From Macrosoma leucophasiata (lineage: Eukaryota; Arthropoda; Insecta; Lepidoptera; Hedylidae), in NCBI GenBank assembly GCA_036365455.1, contig JAWQUS010000007.1, positions 17,500,001 through 17,564,000 of the forward strand: DNA of 64,000 nucleotides, written 5' to 3'. A program made the translations under genes and the position numbers. The notes below the pieces were generated by a model that saw only the letters and a program-made list of their open reading frames with translations, was not told where the DNA came from and searched no databases. Position 1 is the stretch's first letter; each line of letters opens with the position of its first letter. Below are positions 34,329 through 45,924 of this stretch, piece after piece.

Positions 34329-35601
34329 CTAGCTATGCCCGCGACTTCGTCTACGTGAGAAAAAGTATGATTGTTCAGTATCTAACCGGACGAAGTCGTG
34401 GGCGCAGCTAGTATAAAAGTAGCGTAAGTTACTCCTTATTACATCAGCTATCTGCCAGTGAAAGTTCCGTCAAAAACGGAGACACTCAAATTCTGTTTTA
34501 TGTAGGTTTATGTAGGTATGTATGTATGTATGGTTGTATGGAGATAAAAGTAGCCTAAGTTACTCCTTATCACATCAACTATCTGCCAGTGAAAGTCCCG
34601 TCAAAGTCAAAGACACTCCAATTCTTCTTATTTGTATGTAGGTATGTATGTATGGATGTATGGAGATAAAAGTAGCCTTAGTTACTTCTTATCACATCAG
34701 CTATCTGTCAGTGAAAGTCCCGTCAAAATCGGTCAAGCCGTTCCCCAGATTAGCCCCGCCAAACAGACATACAGACAGACAGACAAAAATTGTAAAAAAT
34801 GTTGTTTTGGTATATGTACCGTGTATACATGCATATGCGTTTAGTAAAAAGCGGTTATTTTAATATTACAAACAAACACTCCAATTTTATTTATTTGTAT
34901 GTATATAGATTTATTATGGAAGCTACAATACAACATAAGACCTAAAAATTCTGTGAAAATTTTAAGCGTCTACGTTATAGCGGTAACAGAAATACATAAT
35001 TTGTGAAAATATTAGCTTTCTAGCTATCACTATTTATGAGATACAGCCTGGTGACAGACAGACAGACAGACGGACAGACAGACAGACAGACAACGGAGGA
35101 TTAGTTATCCGTAGGGTCCGTTTTTACCTAGTAGGTACGAAACTCCCTAAAAGATAGAACTATGATACAGAATAGCTTAAAAATATTCGATACGATTCTT
35201 TAAATTGACATAACTTTTTTATTTCTGAACCGATTCACATGAAACAAACATTAAATGTTAAGTAAAACTTACCACAATATATTAGTGAACCGCAAATCGA
35301 ATAAGCCGTTTCTGATATTAGCATGCACAAACACATAGACAAACAAAGAAGACATTTTGTCGGGATAAAAAGTACCCAGTGTTGTGCGCCAAAGGTTAAA
35401 ATATAATCATACCAAGTTTCATTGTAATCGGCCCGGTAGTTTTTATGTGATGCTTGAACAAACAGACAGACAGACAGACAAAAAAATTTCTAATCACATA
35501 TTTGTGTTCGGTATCGATCTAATAACATCCCCTGGTATTTATTTTTTCAATATTTTTAATGTACAGAATTTACACTTCTACAGATTTATTATAAGTTTAG
35601 A
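34329..35601 (-). mobile_element. Composite Helitron, 1.27 kb
   Basis: Minus-strand near-copy of the composite at 12,750. Module 1 is 34910-35601 (start TCTAAACTTATAATAAATC on the minus strand). Module 2 is 34329-34909. It keeps fewer copies of the gacgggactttcac block and most of the ATACA tract is missing. The 3' end has the same double terminus (34,329-34,413), ending CTAG then T on the minus strand. Confidence 0.7.
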
Positions 35602-36289
35602 TTAATATAAGTCAAAGATCATAGATGGTTCAGAATGATTTTTTCGATAGACGTGTATATTAATTTTATGTCCGCAGTTGTTTGTGCGTCGCGTGTGTTT
35701 TGCAGTAACCTGTGAATAGACATAATGAAAGAAAACTACTTCTTGGTGAATCCCAATATAAAAATATTGGAATTTAAATCCTAATGTATCTAAGTCTGGT
35801 TATTTATGAAAGCTTAGTCAATTTAGCTTTTAGCATGAAATCTAGACGTTTTAGAAATTAGTGGAGAGAGCGGCATAATTAGAACACCTAATAACTAAGG
35901 TAATTTTTCAAACTACTGGCAGATCATTTGTCCGATAGGCTGTGCAAGACCACGGAAGCTGAAAAGCAACCGAAAGGTTAGAATTTTTTTTCCATGAGGT
36001 ATAGTTACTTTTTAGTTCATTTTACGCGAAACAGAACGGTTAAGATAATTTTGCATGATGCATAAGAGTAGTAAATCTAAGAAAAAAAACCTTCTCGTTT
36101 TCAAAGTCAGTTAAAAACAGTAAAAGTTTTTTTAAACGAGTAACTACTTAATATGTAACAAAAGCCGGCAATTTCAGTGTCTTATCTAAGCCAAAAGCGA
36201 TTTACAACTGTAATGGAAATGCTAATTTTGTACATTTTGGCGCAATAAGTGGAGGTTTATCATCGCAACTAAATTAACACCCTTTGTGT
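35602..36289. other. Mostly unassigned; small repeat tails
   Basis: About 35,948-35,985 (gaccacggaagctgaaaagc) is a plus-strand Penelope-like tail fragment, and 36,089-36,115 resembles the tail at 2,915. Otherwise nothing recognised. Confidence 0.35.
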
Positions 36290-36400
36290 ACTAGCTTCGC
36301 GTGTACCAGCGGATTCGTACCCCGGAAATGGCGCTCGCCAACGACCTCAGGGTCACATTGTGCCATTTGACTTTGTATTTAAATTAAAATAGCCAAATAT
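36290..36400 (-). repeat. Possible Helitron 3' end fragment
   Basis: On the plus strand, actagcttcgcgtgtaccag suggests a minus-strand Helitron terminus (CTAG then T). The body is not recognised, so the extent is uncertain. Confidence 0.3.
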
Positions 36401-36477
36401 AGCTGAATTCAACCCATAATAAATTACTGCATTTGCATAATTGTTAAAAAAAAGTCATAAAAAGGTCTACGTAATGT

Positions 36478-37048
36478 TAGGTCGGTCCAACTTTGAGAAA
36501 GAGGTCAATCGCCGAATCCAACTCGGTTGGGCAGCGTTCGGGAAGCTTCGATACATCTTCTCGTTCGACTTACCGCAGTGTCTCAAGAAAAAGGTTTTTG
36601 ACCAATGTGTGTTGCCAGTGATGACATATGGGACAAAAACCTGATCGCTTACTATGGGCCTCATAAGAAGGCTCAAGGTCACTCAGAGAGCAATGGAGAG
36701 AGCTATGCTTGTAGTTTCTCTGCGAGATCGAATCAGAAATGAGGAGATCCACATGAGAACCAAAGTTACCGACATAGCTCACCGAATAGCGAGACTCAAG
36801 TGGCAGTGGGCAGGGCACATAGCTCGAAGAACTGACGACCGTTGGGGCAGAGCAGTTCTTGAGTGGCAACCGCGTACCGGAAATCGAAGCGTAGGCAGGC
36901 CCCCCACAAGATAGACCGACGACCTGGTGAAGGTCGCGGGCAATCGCTGGATGAGGGCGGCCTAGGACCGTTCGTTGTGGCATTCTTTGGGGGAGGCCTT
37001 TGTTCAGCAGTGGACGTCTTTTGGCTGAAATGATGATGATGATGATGA
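36478..37048 (+). pseudogene. RTE-like LINE 3' part
   Basis: Same family as 22,630. It opens at LGRSNFEKEVNRRIQLGWAA (right after the RT domain), continues through QCVLPVMTYG, RVTQRAMERAML-like KVTQRAMERAML, TDIAHRIARLKWQWAGHIAR and RSVGRPPTR. In-frame stops follow TYGTKT (36,643) and PPTR (36,914), and a third falls at the later 'cctagg' site. It ends with a (GAT)n tail at 37,030-37,047. 5'-truncated; not functional. It is better preserved than the copy at 31,345. Confidence 0.75.
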
Positions 37049-37247
37049 ATATTATGTGAAACAATATTATGTGTGTTGGCTGAACGTACAGTTACCTCTT
37101 GCTACCCCCTTGGGAAATACAGTGTGAAGTGACGGAAACATTTGAACTAAAATTCAGATATTTCGTTTAGTATCTTGATGCTATTTTTTATGTCATGAAG
37201 TCCTTGTTTTATATTATTTCGCATTAACACATGCTTGTGAAATATAT

Positions 37248-37459
37248 TTTATTTAAAGAAAAATGGAAAGAAAAATTTGACTTCAGGCGAGACTCTGCTA
37301 CCATAAAGCAATGCAATAAATGTGAAGGAAATATTTGACAAATCGGGCAGGACTTCAGTAGCTCAATTGGAAGAGCGGCTGGACTAGATTCCCAGTAGGC
37401 CGCGAGTTCGAGTCTCGCCTGAAGTCAAATTTTTCTTTCCATTTTTCTTTAAATAAAAC
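37248..37459. repeat. Inverted pair around a tRNA-like unit
   Basis: Arms 37248-37296 and 37411-37459 (49 bp) are perfect reverse complements. The right arm is the 3' end of the tRNA-like sequence plus its T-rich trailer; the left arm is the same piece inverted. The spacer holds the leader found in the 50.3-51.1 kb units (ccataaagcaatgcaat). Confidence 0.85.
37352..37426 (+). tRNA. tRNA-like sequence (likely pseudo-tRNA or SINE head)
   Basis: 75 nt that fold as a tRNA: acceptor acttcag with ctgaagt (7 bp), D arm gctc/gagc, T arm gcgag/ctcgc with loop ttcgagt. The anticodon arm is weak: ctgg/ccag with an A-C mismatch leaves the loop ctagatt (anticodon AGA), or else a 9-nt loop. A T5 run three bases after the end could stop Pol III. 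Repeated copies and embedding in a repeat unit argue against a normal tRNA gene. Confidence 0.5.
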
Positions 37460-37465
37460 ATGAAG

Positions 37466-37617
37466 TCCTTGTTTGCCACAAACATACAGTCTACATTGAT
37501 GGTAATTAAAATTGTAGCCTATTAACATAATGCAACAACAAATGTACAAATATTACTATTAAGCGGCAAAACGATTAGGTACCGCGGTGGTGCCTTCAGA
37601 ACTCTACCACCAGTAAA
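37466..37617 (-). repeat. Truncated S1 SINE-like copy
   Basis: Minus-strand S1 with its middle deleted: the 3' part (gtttgccacaaacatacagt) and the 5' part (accgcggtggtgccttcaga, actctaccaccagt) remain. Confidence 0.5.
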
Positions 37618-37697
37618 AAGTCTAATCATTGTTTCGGCTAGATGGCGATATTGATACAACACATTCCGAGAGGATACATGGTGACGAGCGAAAGTGT

Positions 37698-38095
37698 ATA
37701 ATGGCAAAAGATAGACCGATATCTAGTTATACCTAAATATTTTTAAGTCCCAAAAACGGCGAAAGATTGACCGATATCTAGTTGTACTTAAATATTTTTA
37801 GATCCCAAAAACGGCAAAAGATAGACCGATATCTAGTTGTACTTAAATATTTTTAGATCCCAAAAACGGTAAAAGATAGACCGATATCTAGTTGCACCTA
37901 CTTAAATATTTTTAAGTCCCAAAAAACGTCAAAAGATAGACCGATATCTAGTTGTACTTAAATATTTTTAAGTCCCAAAAACGGCAAAAGATAGACCGAT
38001 ATCTAGTTGTACTTAAATATTTGTCAGACCCGAAAACGACAAAAGATAAATTGATATCTATAGGTACCTAAATATTTTTTTAAGTCTCAAAAATT
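37698..38095. repeat. Minisatellite, about 57-bp unit, 7 copies
   Basis: Tandem copies of a unit with aaaagatagaccgatatcta and gtacttaaatatttttaa, then gtcccaaaaacggc. Central copies are nearly identical; the last copy (near 38,040-38,095) is the most diverged and one copy has a 4-bp insertion. No other copy of the unit is seen in the window. Confidence 0.9.
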
Positions 38096-39577
38096 AAAAG
38101 AAAGGAGATGTGCAAGCTACCCCTCAAAGTATCCAAATTGAAAATCCCAACAGCACAAAAACCAGAAAAATAAAGTGGATTCTTCTTTACACTGTAAAAT
38201 TGTTAGTTGTACAATTATGTGTAGAAAATTTTTAATCTTCAGTTTTGTGAAAGTATTTTACAATAGGCTCTCAGAGTGCTTTAACGCTTTAACTATGTTC
38301 AGTTATAAAGTGAGTTTCGTTTAAAAATATCATCAACGATATTCTATGCAACTAACTTCATACTTTGTATAGAAGCGTAAAGTAGTAAGAGCGACATGAC
38401 AAGTTAGATAGCGTTTATATTAACTTATGAACGGAATAGAGAACTAAACATATTTTATATTTCGCTTTAAGTTTAATACGAAAAGTCTTCATTTCATTTA
38501 AACTTGAAATATAATCAAGTAAGTCCTTGCGATTGTTTAATTAATTACTGTTTCTTGTTCATAATAATAATATTCTGGTTTTTGTATCTATAAGCGACAT
38601 ACCTAATACCCACAATACTTAAATTTATGAATAAGGTTAGGTGTTATACCTCTGTACCGCATGAGTTCAAATTTTTTACGAATTGACTTCGTTTTCGTGT
38701 GACATTCTATAATTTGACCTTTGACTTCAAATTAACCTTTAACCTTTAGCAGAGCATGGTGTAAGGGGAAGAATGGGGTCATAATGAATTCGCTACCCTT
38801 GATAAAACTTTGAGGTGCATCAACACCCTTTTCTGCTTTCGTTATAAATATAAACCCATTTGTTTTCCTTATAATATTGTCCCGATAGCGGATTATAGAC
38901 TATACTTAACTCTTTATTAACGCACAAGCTTGAACCGCGAGTTCATCCGCGTGGATAATATCATGGTCTTTTTTTTAATTTCACCCACTATCTCAGGGGA
39001 TGGATTCCAAAAATCCTATCTTTATCCACCACTACATGATAAGAAAAACCGCTGTGATATGTCTTAGTTTTCAGCCGTCTTTGGTTTAAAAAAAATAAGT
39101 TCTTGACTTATCTGGAAAAAGAAATCTAACGGTGTCGGTAAAATGAAGAATCAGTCATGGTTTGATGGCCCAAGGACCATGCGTGGAGCTCACTGTGGGA
39201 GATGACTATGAAGAAATTACTAGAAATCCTTAACATTCATAAAGATCAATCAATGATGCGTACCAAAAAGTTACTATTATGTTAAGATGATACGTAACTA
39301 AAATGAACAAATATAATATTAAATTTGATACTCCACCCATCAAATATACTTGAAGTTAATAGGTATTAAATTCATATTGCCGTATTCATTTCTGGAATCC
39401 GCATACTCAGCAGTTTTCTAATATGTCACACGTCATTGTATTTGCTTTGGTTATTAGATACTTACAAAAATGAGCACCGATATAATTTATTTGTATTAAA
39501 TCTATTATAAGAAATGCGGTGTCATCAGCAAACTATAGGTACTCATTATCAGAACTTGAGTACATACCTTACTGGTG
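38096..39577. other. Mostly unassigned
   Basis: AT-rich. Near 38,932-39,080 a decayed minus-strand Helitron-like end (cgcgagttcatccgcgtgga) is possible. Nothing else recognised. Confidence 0.3.
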
Positions 39578-39989
39578 TTAGACTTCCAGTGCAGGAGTTC
39601 CAGTGCTCGAGGGCGTAGTCACCACCGAATTATCTTTTTTTAATGTAATAAAAGTGGCAAACAAGCGTGCAGTTCACATTGATGTTAAATGATGACAGTA
39701 GCCTATGACAACACACAATGACCAGAGGTCAAAATGCAGATGCGCTGCCAAACCTGAGGCATTAGGTGTTATGCCTCTGTGCCGGAAATTACAGAGCCGT
39801 ACATTACCACCTGACCGGAACACGATAGTGCTGAACACTACGATTTAGTGGCAAGTATATTAGGGAATGCGGTGGTGCCTACGCCCGCGAACTCCGTCAC
39901 TGGAGCTCTACCACCTAGTCTATCTGCTGCCAAATGTTAACATCAATGTGAACTGCATGCTTGTTTGCCTCCTTTATTACATTAAAAAA
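39578..39989. mobile_element. Nested pair of S1 SINE-like elements
   Basis: An older plus-strand S1 (39578-39636 and 39917-39989) is split by a younger, nearly complete minus-strand S1 (39637-39916). The inner copy runs from its T-rich tail (ctttttttaatgtaat) to gagctctaccacc. The outer copy resumes at ctgctgccaaatg and ends gcttgtttgcctcc with an A-rich tail. Confidence 0.7.
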
Positions 39990-41212
39990 CACTTGTGAAA
40001 GACCCTATACTACCTCCCTAAATTTGCACGTTGGTCTGTTTGCATCCGAATGGTTGACTGAATAAATTGCAATAATTTTTCTATTCAAATTGGTTTAGTA
40101 AAACTCTTGTAACAACCAATCTATCTAGTTTCAGTTAAAGGCAGCAGTTCAATCAATAACTAAGCTGGATCGTTCATAAGCCCGACAATCAACCGCTTGA
40201 AGAATACCGCCGAACTTCAAAATCCAGACTGAGCCAGATCTGGCCGGGTTACGTTGAACATATTTATGGCGCATGTGTAAGGCGTAGGAACATTAAGATT
40301 ATTAGCGGTTTAATATATCCGAGAAGTTTGTCGCGTGTTCATGAGGGTTGTCCTTAATTTATGCCCTCAAGCATACTGCAGCAATAGCTGTCGTTTAGAA
40401 TTAAGGCATTTGAGCGCGATGAATTTACCCTTCGTTGTAACGTACATTTAATGCGGCGCTGTTATCAACGTGAAGCGAAGAAATAATGGGGCATTAGCTT
40501 ATCGTTGATCACTGACCATTGAATTAATTTTGTGGTGGCTCGTATTTTAAGATATAGCTGCTATAGATTTAAATATACTGAGTCCTAGATTTTAGGTAAC
40601 ATCAAAAATTTTAAGTTTCTTGGTACAGTAGTTTCGGTTGATAACTAAGTTGGTAAGTCTGGTTTGCCACTTAGATTTACCTAGATAGATGTGTTTAAGT
40701 ATTAAATTCTGTCTACTTTCAGAGAAATACAGGCGAGAAGTTATGTTAATATATTTCTGATTTATTTTTTTGCGTCACCAGTATCAGAAGGTATATCACG
40801 GAAACAACACTTTGGCCTGAATGGATATTTTTTCAACCAGCAAAGTGTCGCATTGTCGGTGCGGCGGTGGCTTGGCTGACGGCAATCGATCATTCGAGAC
40901 GCCTCGTGATGAATAGCGAGCTGCGATAGAAATCTCGATAAGCCGACTACCTAAGTGAAAATTATTTTGCTATACACAATTGTTGGAAGAGAAGCCATTT
41001 GTGAAATTTATAAGTAGCACTGAGAGTATAATATTTTACATGAATAAATAAACTGGCAAGTTTTTTTGATTGAGTACAATTAAAAATAACGTAAAAGGAG
41101 TCCATAGTCCCTTAACAAGTGCTCGAGACGTCATCGGAACTTTAAGTCCATTTTCGCGCGAAAATTGAAACTGCGAATTTATTTTATCGTCATTGAAATA
41201 AAACTAGTTTCG
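39990..41212. other. No recognisable gene or repeat
   Basis: AT-rich to mixed composition; no convincing frame, repeat or RNA gene seen. Confidence 0.35.
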
Positions 41213-41672
41213 GATTTATCTCGCGTATATTAAACTAAAATGATTATTTAAAATCGAACCCGGCGTTTCGGTCGCTTTTCAGCTTCCGTGGTCTCGGGCA
41301 GACTGAGGTGGTATTTGTCTGACAACAGTTTGAAAAATTATTATAGCTACCTCCATCTATTTTGCAAACGTCTTGCGTAGCGTTCAGGATTAACACAAAA
41401 GTTACTAATTGTAAATGTTGAGGTCTTACAGACTGTTGCGGTTGGACTTTTATTCTACTGAGTATTGGATCCCATGTTGGTGACAATCGCCAACCATCTT
41501 CTCTATTGAAATTTGGATGTTTTTTAATCTCAATAGCCTCCCGAACCATTCTTGGAATTGGTCTGTGTTCTGTAGCGAGTATTCGAGTTTTGTCAAACCG
41601 AATATAATGAGTTGGTTTGTCCGCTATGTGTTCACAGACTGCAGACCTCCCTGCTCTACGGTGTTTATTTTA
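41213..41672 (-). pseudogene. Penelope-like element, C-terminal end
   Basis: The minus-strand frame, open from about 41,670, reads GRSAVCEHIADKPTHYIRFD, then MVREAIEIKKHPNFNREDGW and RLSPTWDPIL. The order H..., then R(M/I)VREAIEI, then FNREDG..LS..W is how I remember the end of the GIY-YIG endonuclease region of Penelope-like retroelements. The reverse transcriptase part is absent, so this is a 5'-truncated remnant. The 3' flank (41,213-41,300; acggaagctgaaaagcgacc on the minus strand) recurs alone at about 15,740, 27,508, 35,948 and 45,925. This suggests the family is common in this genome. The assignment is from motif memory only. Confidence 0.55.
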
Positions 41673-42319
41673 ACGTTTTAATTTTCTGAAGTGAAAGCTT
41701 CAGAAAAGTCGAATAAAAGAAAAAGCGACAGTAAAAGAGATACCTTGACATAAAAATTCATGCGTGTGAATTGCCGACATTTTTTAATTTTTTTTAAATT
41801 ATTTGTAGTCTATTCCACATAGAATTCTTGCCAATGAAAACCAAAATAAAAATATTGCAGGTGTTTTACATTTCAGTGGTTACCAGTTATTAAAATATAT
41901 CATCGGCATAAATTAATTGCGTTGTAAAATTGTGTTTGGGTTTTTCTGATGGCACTTGTGTGTTGCCAAATGGTGATATCATTGGTTTCGGTGTGCCTGT
42001 AATTAAAGTTTATGTATCGCAGAATGGTTTGCCAAAAAAAGAAACGTAATTTTTGTGTTGACATATAAGTACGACATTAAAAATGACATTTTACTACACC
42101 AGTGCGTGTGGCGTATATTTTCATGTTACAAAGTATTGGTATATCACCATCTCAGTTAGGTACCTATAAAAACACATTTCAGACACCAATGTAGGAAATA
42201 ATAAGACTGAAAAACGAATACTAGGTAGCTAAACAGTAATAAATACAAAAATCCACTAAGTTGCCGATTTAGGTGAGGTTTTCTCACAGAAAAAACCCAA
42301 TAACAGATTTTTCCTAGTA
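41673..42319. other. No recognisable gene or repeat
   Basis: AT-rich. A small inverted repeat (tctgaagtgaaagcttcaga, 41,684-41,703) is the only structure seen. Confidence 0.35.
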
Positions 42320-42735
42320 GTAGCCCGAAGTCTGGTATCCGTGGCTCGGAGAGCACGTAAAGCAGTTGGTCCAGCGCCCGGTCTGTCTCCGGTCGTGTCG
42401 GATCGGATTGCCGTCCCATCAGGCTATAAACATCTCAACACCTTTAAAACGCGAGGCACGTGCTCCCACCGTGCCCTCCGTAGTGACAAGCTTGCTCATC
42501 TCCTTGCCATGCCCTTTAACAAACTGCGTAAATCTGAGAAATGCGTGTACACAATTGGTTCATTGGTTTACAATAGGCTGCCGGACAAAATTAAAAAAAG
42601 TGCAACTTCCACCATGATATTCAAGAAAAGACAGAAAATGGTTAAACAAGTGTGCCTTCTATTCAATAGAAGAATTCTATGAATTGCCAGTAAGTTAATA
42701 TATGTACCAATTAAGTGATATTATTCCTATTTTAT
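42320..42735 (+). pseudogene. LINE C-terminus (Jockey/CR1-like)
   Basis: The frame 42341-42682 ends with HLLAMPFNKLRKSEKCVYTI, then LVYNRLPDKIKKS and MIFKKRQKMVKQ. The pattern 'P..KL...EK..Y....L.YN.LP..I......FKK.' is the usual end of Jockey/CR1-type reverse transcriptase proteins. The RT domain itself is missing. Downstream it runs into the minus-strand LINE that starts at 42,743, so the two elements lie tail to tail. Confidence 0.5.
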
Positions 42736-42742
42736 ATGTATG

Positions 42743-43252
42743 TATGTATCTTCACGCCAGGTTCCTAACGGGGTAGGCAGAGAGTGTAGAGCGCCAGATA
42801 TCCCGGCTCTGACAAACCTCTCGTGCCTCGTCTACTTTCATCATTCTCTTCATACATGCACGCCGATTCCTAAGACTTTTGATCCCACCATCAGACAGAA
42901 CTCAACCTATTTGGTCATGGTAGGTCAGTCTTGGTCTTCCTGGGCCTCTGCAACCATCCACATTCGCATTGTATATCTGTTTAGTCATTCGCTCATTCGA
43001 CATTCTTTCTATATGCCCGAACCATCGGAGCATGCCTTTTTTCATTTTTACACCGATATTATCATTCACACAAAGCCTCTTTCTTACATCTTCATTACGA
43101 ACACGATCGGTGAGTGATACACCGCAAATCTTGCGCAATGATCTCATCTCGACCGCGTTCAACTTACATTCATGCTCTTTCCTGGATACCCAGCTCTCGC
43201 TTCCATATAAAAGCGTTGGAGTAAGTACAGTATTATGTACGGCTAGTCGCAC
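42743..43252 (-). pseudogene. RTE-like LINE, second family, 3' end
   Basis: The minus-strand frame 42902-43252 (116 residues) includes LYGSESWVSRKEHECKLNAV, EMRSLRKICGVSLTDRVRNE, GMLRWFGHIERM and GRGRPR-like CRGPGRPRLTY. These are the standard C-terminal landmarks of a LINE family distinct from that at 22,630. Its 3' untranslated part (42743-42901) ends with gtaggcagagagtg ... atcttcacgcc (plus-strand reading), recurring at 18,056 and in the SINE tails at 3,541 and 5,441. RT and endonuclease are missing. Confidence 0.7.
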
Positions 43253-43355
43253 CCGCTGGATGGCTGGCTCCTATTTTATATTTTTATAGTATATGCTTTC
43301 AAAAATTGTATGATAATTGTGGCTGGCCGCTGTGGCCGAAATTCGGTCTGCAGTA

Positions 43356-43373
43356 CATTATTATTATTATTAT
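43356..43373 (+). repeat. (TTA)n microsatellite
   Basis: A run of about six ATT/TTA units (acattattattattattatt). Confidence 0.85.
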
Positions 43374-43410
43374 TGTTTCGTATTTACCCGCAGACTAATT
43401 TTTTATGTCA

Positions 43411-43676
43411 TGAAGTGAAAAACAAGCATACATTTCACATTAATGGTAATTAATTTCTGTTGCCCACATCTACATAAAAGTAAGAGATTTCATGATAGAG
43501 ATGCTTTACCATTCCATTTCTGAAATCTAAGCTCTTATGCCTCTGCGCCGGAAATTACAGGTCGTATATTACCATCTGACCGGGAAATGATTATGCTGAA
43601 CATTTACCATTCAGCGGTAAAGTAGATTAGATAATGCGGTGGGGCCAACGCCCTAGAGCTTCCTCACTAGAGCTGT
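43411..43676 (-). repeat. Diverged S1 SINE-like copy
   Basis: Minus-strand copy: aaacaagcatacatttcaca, gcctctgcgccggaaattac, accatctgaccgggaa and gataatgcggtgg appear in the expected order. Confidence 0.5.
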
Positions 43677-43759
43677 ACTTATCTGTAATATTTTTATTTT
43701 TAGCAATAACATATGCGAGTGATCTTTAGAAATTAAAGAAAAAAGGGAAAGAGAAGTTT

Positions 43760-43826
43760 GACTTCAGGCGGGAATCGAACCTAAGGATAACCAGTCCAGC
43801 CGCTTTACCACTAAGCTACCGAAGGC
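43760..43826 (-). tRNA. Diverged tRNA-like sequence
   Basis: Minus-strand relative of the 37,352 sequence: ccttcggtagcttagtggta (A-box region), agcggctggact, ggttcgattcccgcctgaag (B-box region). The acceptor stem and anticodon arm are poorer. It shares the 'tcaaacttctctttccc' trailer, so it belongs to the same repeat family. Confidence 0.4.
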
Positions 43827-44176
43827 CCACATCGTCAAATTTCTGATATTGCATGACATTAATTATATCATCAATAACAAATATTCTACGAATAATCATT
43901 CCCGATAATTGTCTATTAAATTAGTATTTGTATACTAATTTAAGAAGTATACGATCTAGATGCGCCATATCTACCAGTGTTCGGGAAATCCTGCTGAGAG
44001 TAACTGAATATATACCTATATTATTACGGAAATATGAACTGAACTCGCCTTAATTTCATTAGTGCTATTTTTATTATCTTTCAAAGGAACCCTGAAATGT
44101 AAAAAATGAAAGAAAGACCAGTCATTTAAGGGTTTGAAATTCTTAATAACGACCTATACCGCATATTATCTATCTA

Positions 44177-44429
44177 TCTATATATACAAAAATCATTTGC
44201 TGTTCGTTAGTCTCGCTAAAACTCGAGAACGGCGGGACCGATTTGGCTAATTTTGGTTTTGAATTATTTCTAAGCCCAGGGAAGTTTTGAAAGGTAAGAA
44301 AATATGAAGAAATTGAAGAGAAATAGTAAAAACCACAATTTCATTTTCCCATACAAATAGTCCGTATCTATCAAACCTTTGACACATTATTTAATTCTGA
44401 GGAAATACGAAGTTTGCCGGGTCAGCTAG
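44177..44429 (+). mobile_element. Short Helitron, 253 bp
   Basis: Starts TCTATATATACAAAAATCAT after an A, ends gccgggtcagCTAG before a T. Same family as 32,126 and related to 61,051. No coding capacity. Confidence 0.7.
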
Positions 44430-44787
44430 TTCTATATAGTTAAATATATATCCGTCCATGAGAGGAAACCTGAAATAGGCGTCCTTAATTATGATTTTGG
44501 GGTATCTACAGTAGGCTCCGCCGTATTTTCTCCCTCGTATTGTCCTCGTACGTCGGAGTTGAAATATATCTACACTCTATTATTCTATTGACAACTCTAG
44601 CTCGGATATTTCGTCGATTCATATCATTAATGATGACATTTATTCAAGGATATTTGGATTCACGATTATTTTATGCAACTCGAGTAGTGCACTCCATTTT
44701 TGACTTAGCAATTTTTTATTTCTTGGAAAAAGCCTTATGATTTCATTCCTGAATTGAAAAAAACATTTATTTTTTTAAATAACGATG
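44430..44787. other. No recognisable gene or repeat
   Basis: AT-rich, one 66-codon frame without family. Confidence 0.35.
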
Positions 44788-45090
44788 GTGGCAAACAAAC
44801 TTTTTTGGCGTTGGGACGTGACGACCCACCCACTGGTGGAACAGAATTCCTCTAGAGCAGTCAGTCGACCGAACAATGGCAGTCAAGCCATTCCAATAGT
44901 AATACAAACAGCGCAGTAAATACAATAACGCTGTCTGGGCGGCAGCGTCCTGTGATAAAACTGCCACCACTGCAATCTCCAATCCACATGCCAAGGATGG
45001 TGATTGTGGCATATCCTACTCTAATGATGCTCGTCACTGTTGTGAGCATCTTTGGGGAAGGGTTTTGTCCAGCAGTAAACTTCTATCGGC
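44788..45090 (-). repeat. Dispersed repeat F, copy 2
   Basis: Minus-strand copy with cgttattgtatttactgcgc, attgttcggtcgactgact, then (further 5') atcaccatccttggcatgtg. Parts match 54,455-54,605 (+) and 20,985-21,115 (+). The frames over it are not conserved. LINE or SINE origin unresolved. Confidence 0.5.
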
Positions 45091-45498
45091 AGAAGAATTT
45101 TACGTTGAACAACGTAGGTACCTACCTATGTACTCGTACATACCTATATACATTAACAATAACAAGGGACTTCCTAATCTAGTTCAAAAGCATTAAATAT
45201 ACTCGCTCGGTACCTGTACAAATCGTTGTAATTTCATTAGGTGGACCCATTACCACGCGCCAGTCACTATCGCGGGTCACGTTGATGCAGGGGGCTTATT
45301 CTAAACCTGCCTGTCCCAGAATTCAGGCATCATTGAAACCCAAACCAAGTCTGTACATTTTTGTATTGATAAATAATACTCATTCAATTTTAAAAACAAA
45401 ACGAATATTTTAATAGAAGTTGTTTATTCTAAGACCTAAGAAGAATTGCTACGTTAGTTCAATTTCTTACAAACGAACGAAACAAAACTGAGCGAACC

Positions 45499-45800
45499 AC
45501 TGGTGGTAGAGCTCCAGTGACGGAGCTCGGGCGTAGGCGTAGGCACCACCGCATTACCTAATATACTTGCCGCTAAATGGTAGTGTTCAGCACTATCGTG
45601 TTCCGGTCAGGTGGTAGTGTACGGCCCTGTAATTTCCGGCACAGAGGCGTAACACCTTAGGCCTCAGGAGTGGTAACGCATCTGCATTTTGACCTTAGTC
45701 TTTGTGTGGGTGTCTATAGGCTGCAGTCATCACTTAACATCAACGTGAACTGCATGCTTGTTTACCACTTCCATTACATTATAAAAAAAAAAAAAAAAAA
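45499..45800 (+). mobile_element. S1 SINE-like element, full copy
   Basis: Complete copy with a poly(A) of about 19 at 45,782-45,800. A short duplication (ggcgtaggcgtaggc) near its 5' end distinguishes it. Confidence 0.7.
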
Positions 45801-45924
45801 CAGGTTTTAAAACATAAAAATCCGCCTTCAAAAAAGAGCCCTTGGTGATTCACACCGCGGGTCACGGTGCGAAACGCCCCAAGACCCAATTATGAACTAG
45901 TTAGAGGAATAAAACTATTGTTGG

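Noticed and set aside
37352..37426. Functional tRNA-Ser gene with anticodon AGA
   Set aside because: Serine tRNAs have a long variable arm that is absent here, the anticodon stem has an A-C mismatch, and the sequence sits in a dispersed repeat. Kept only as tRNA-like.
37698..38095. CRISPR array
   Set aside because: The 57-bp unit repeats whole, without unique spacers, and the context is a eukaryotic genome.
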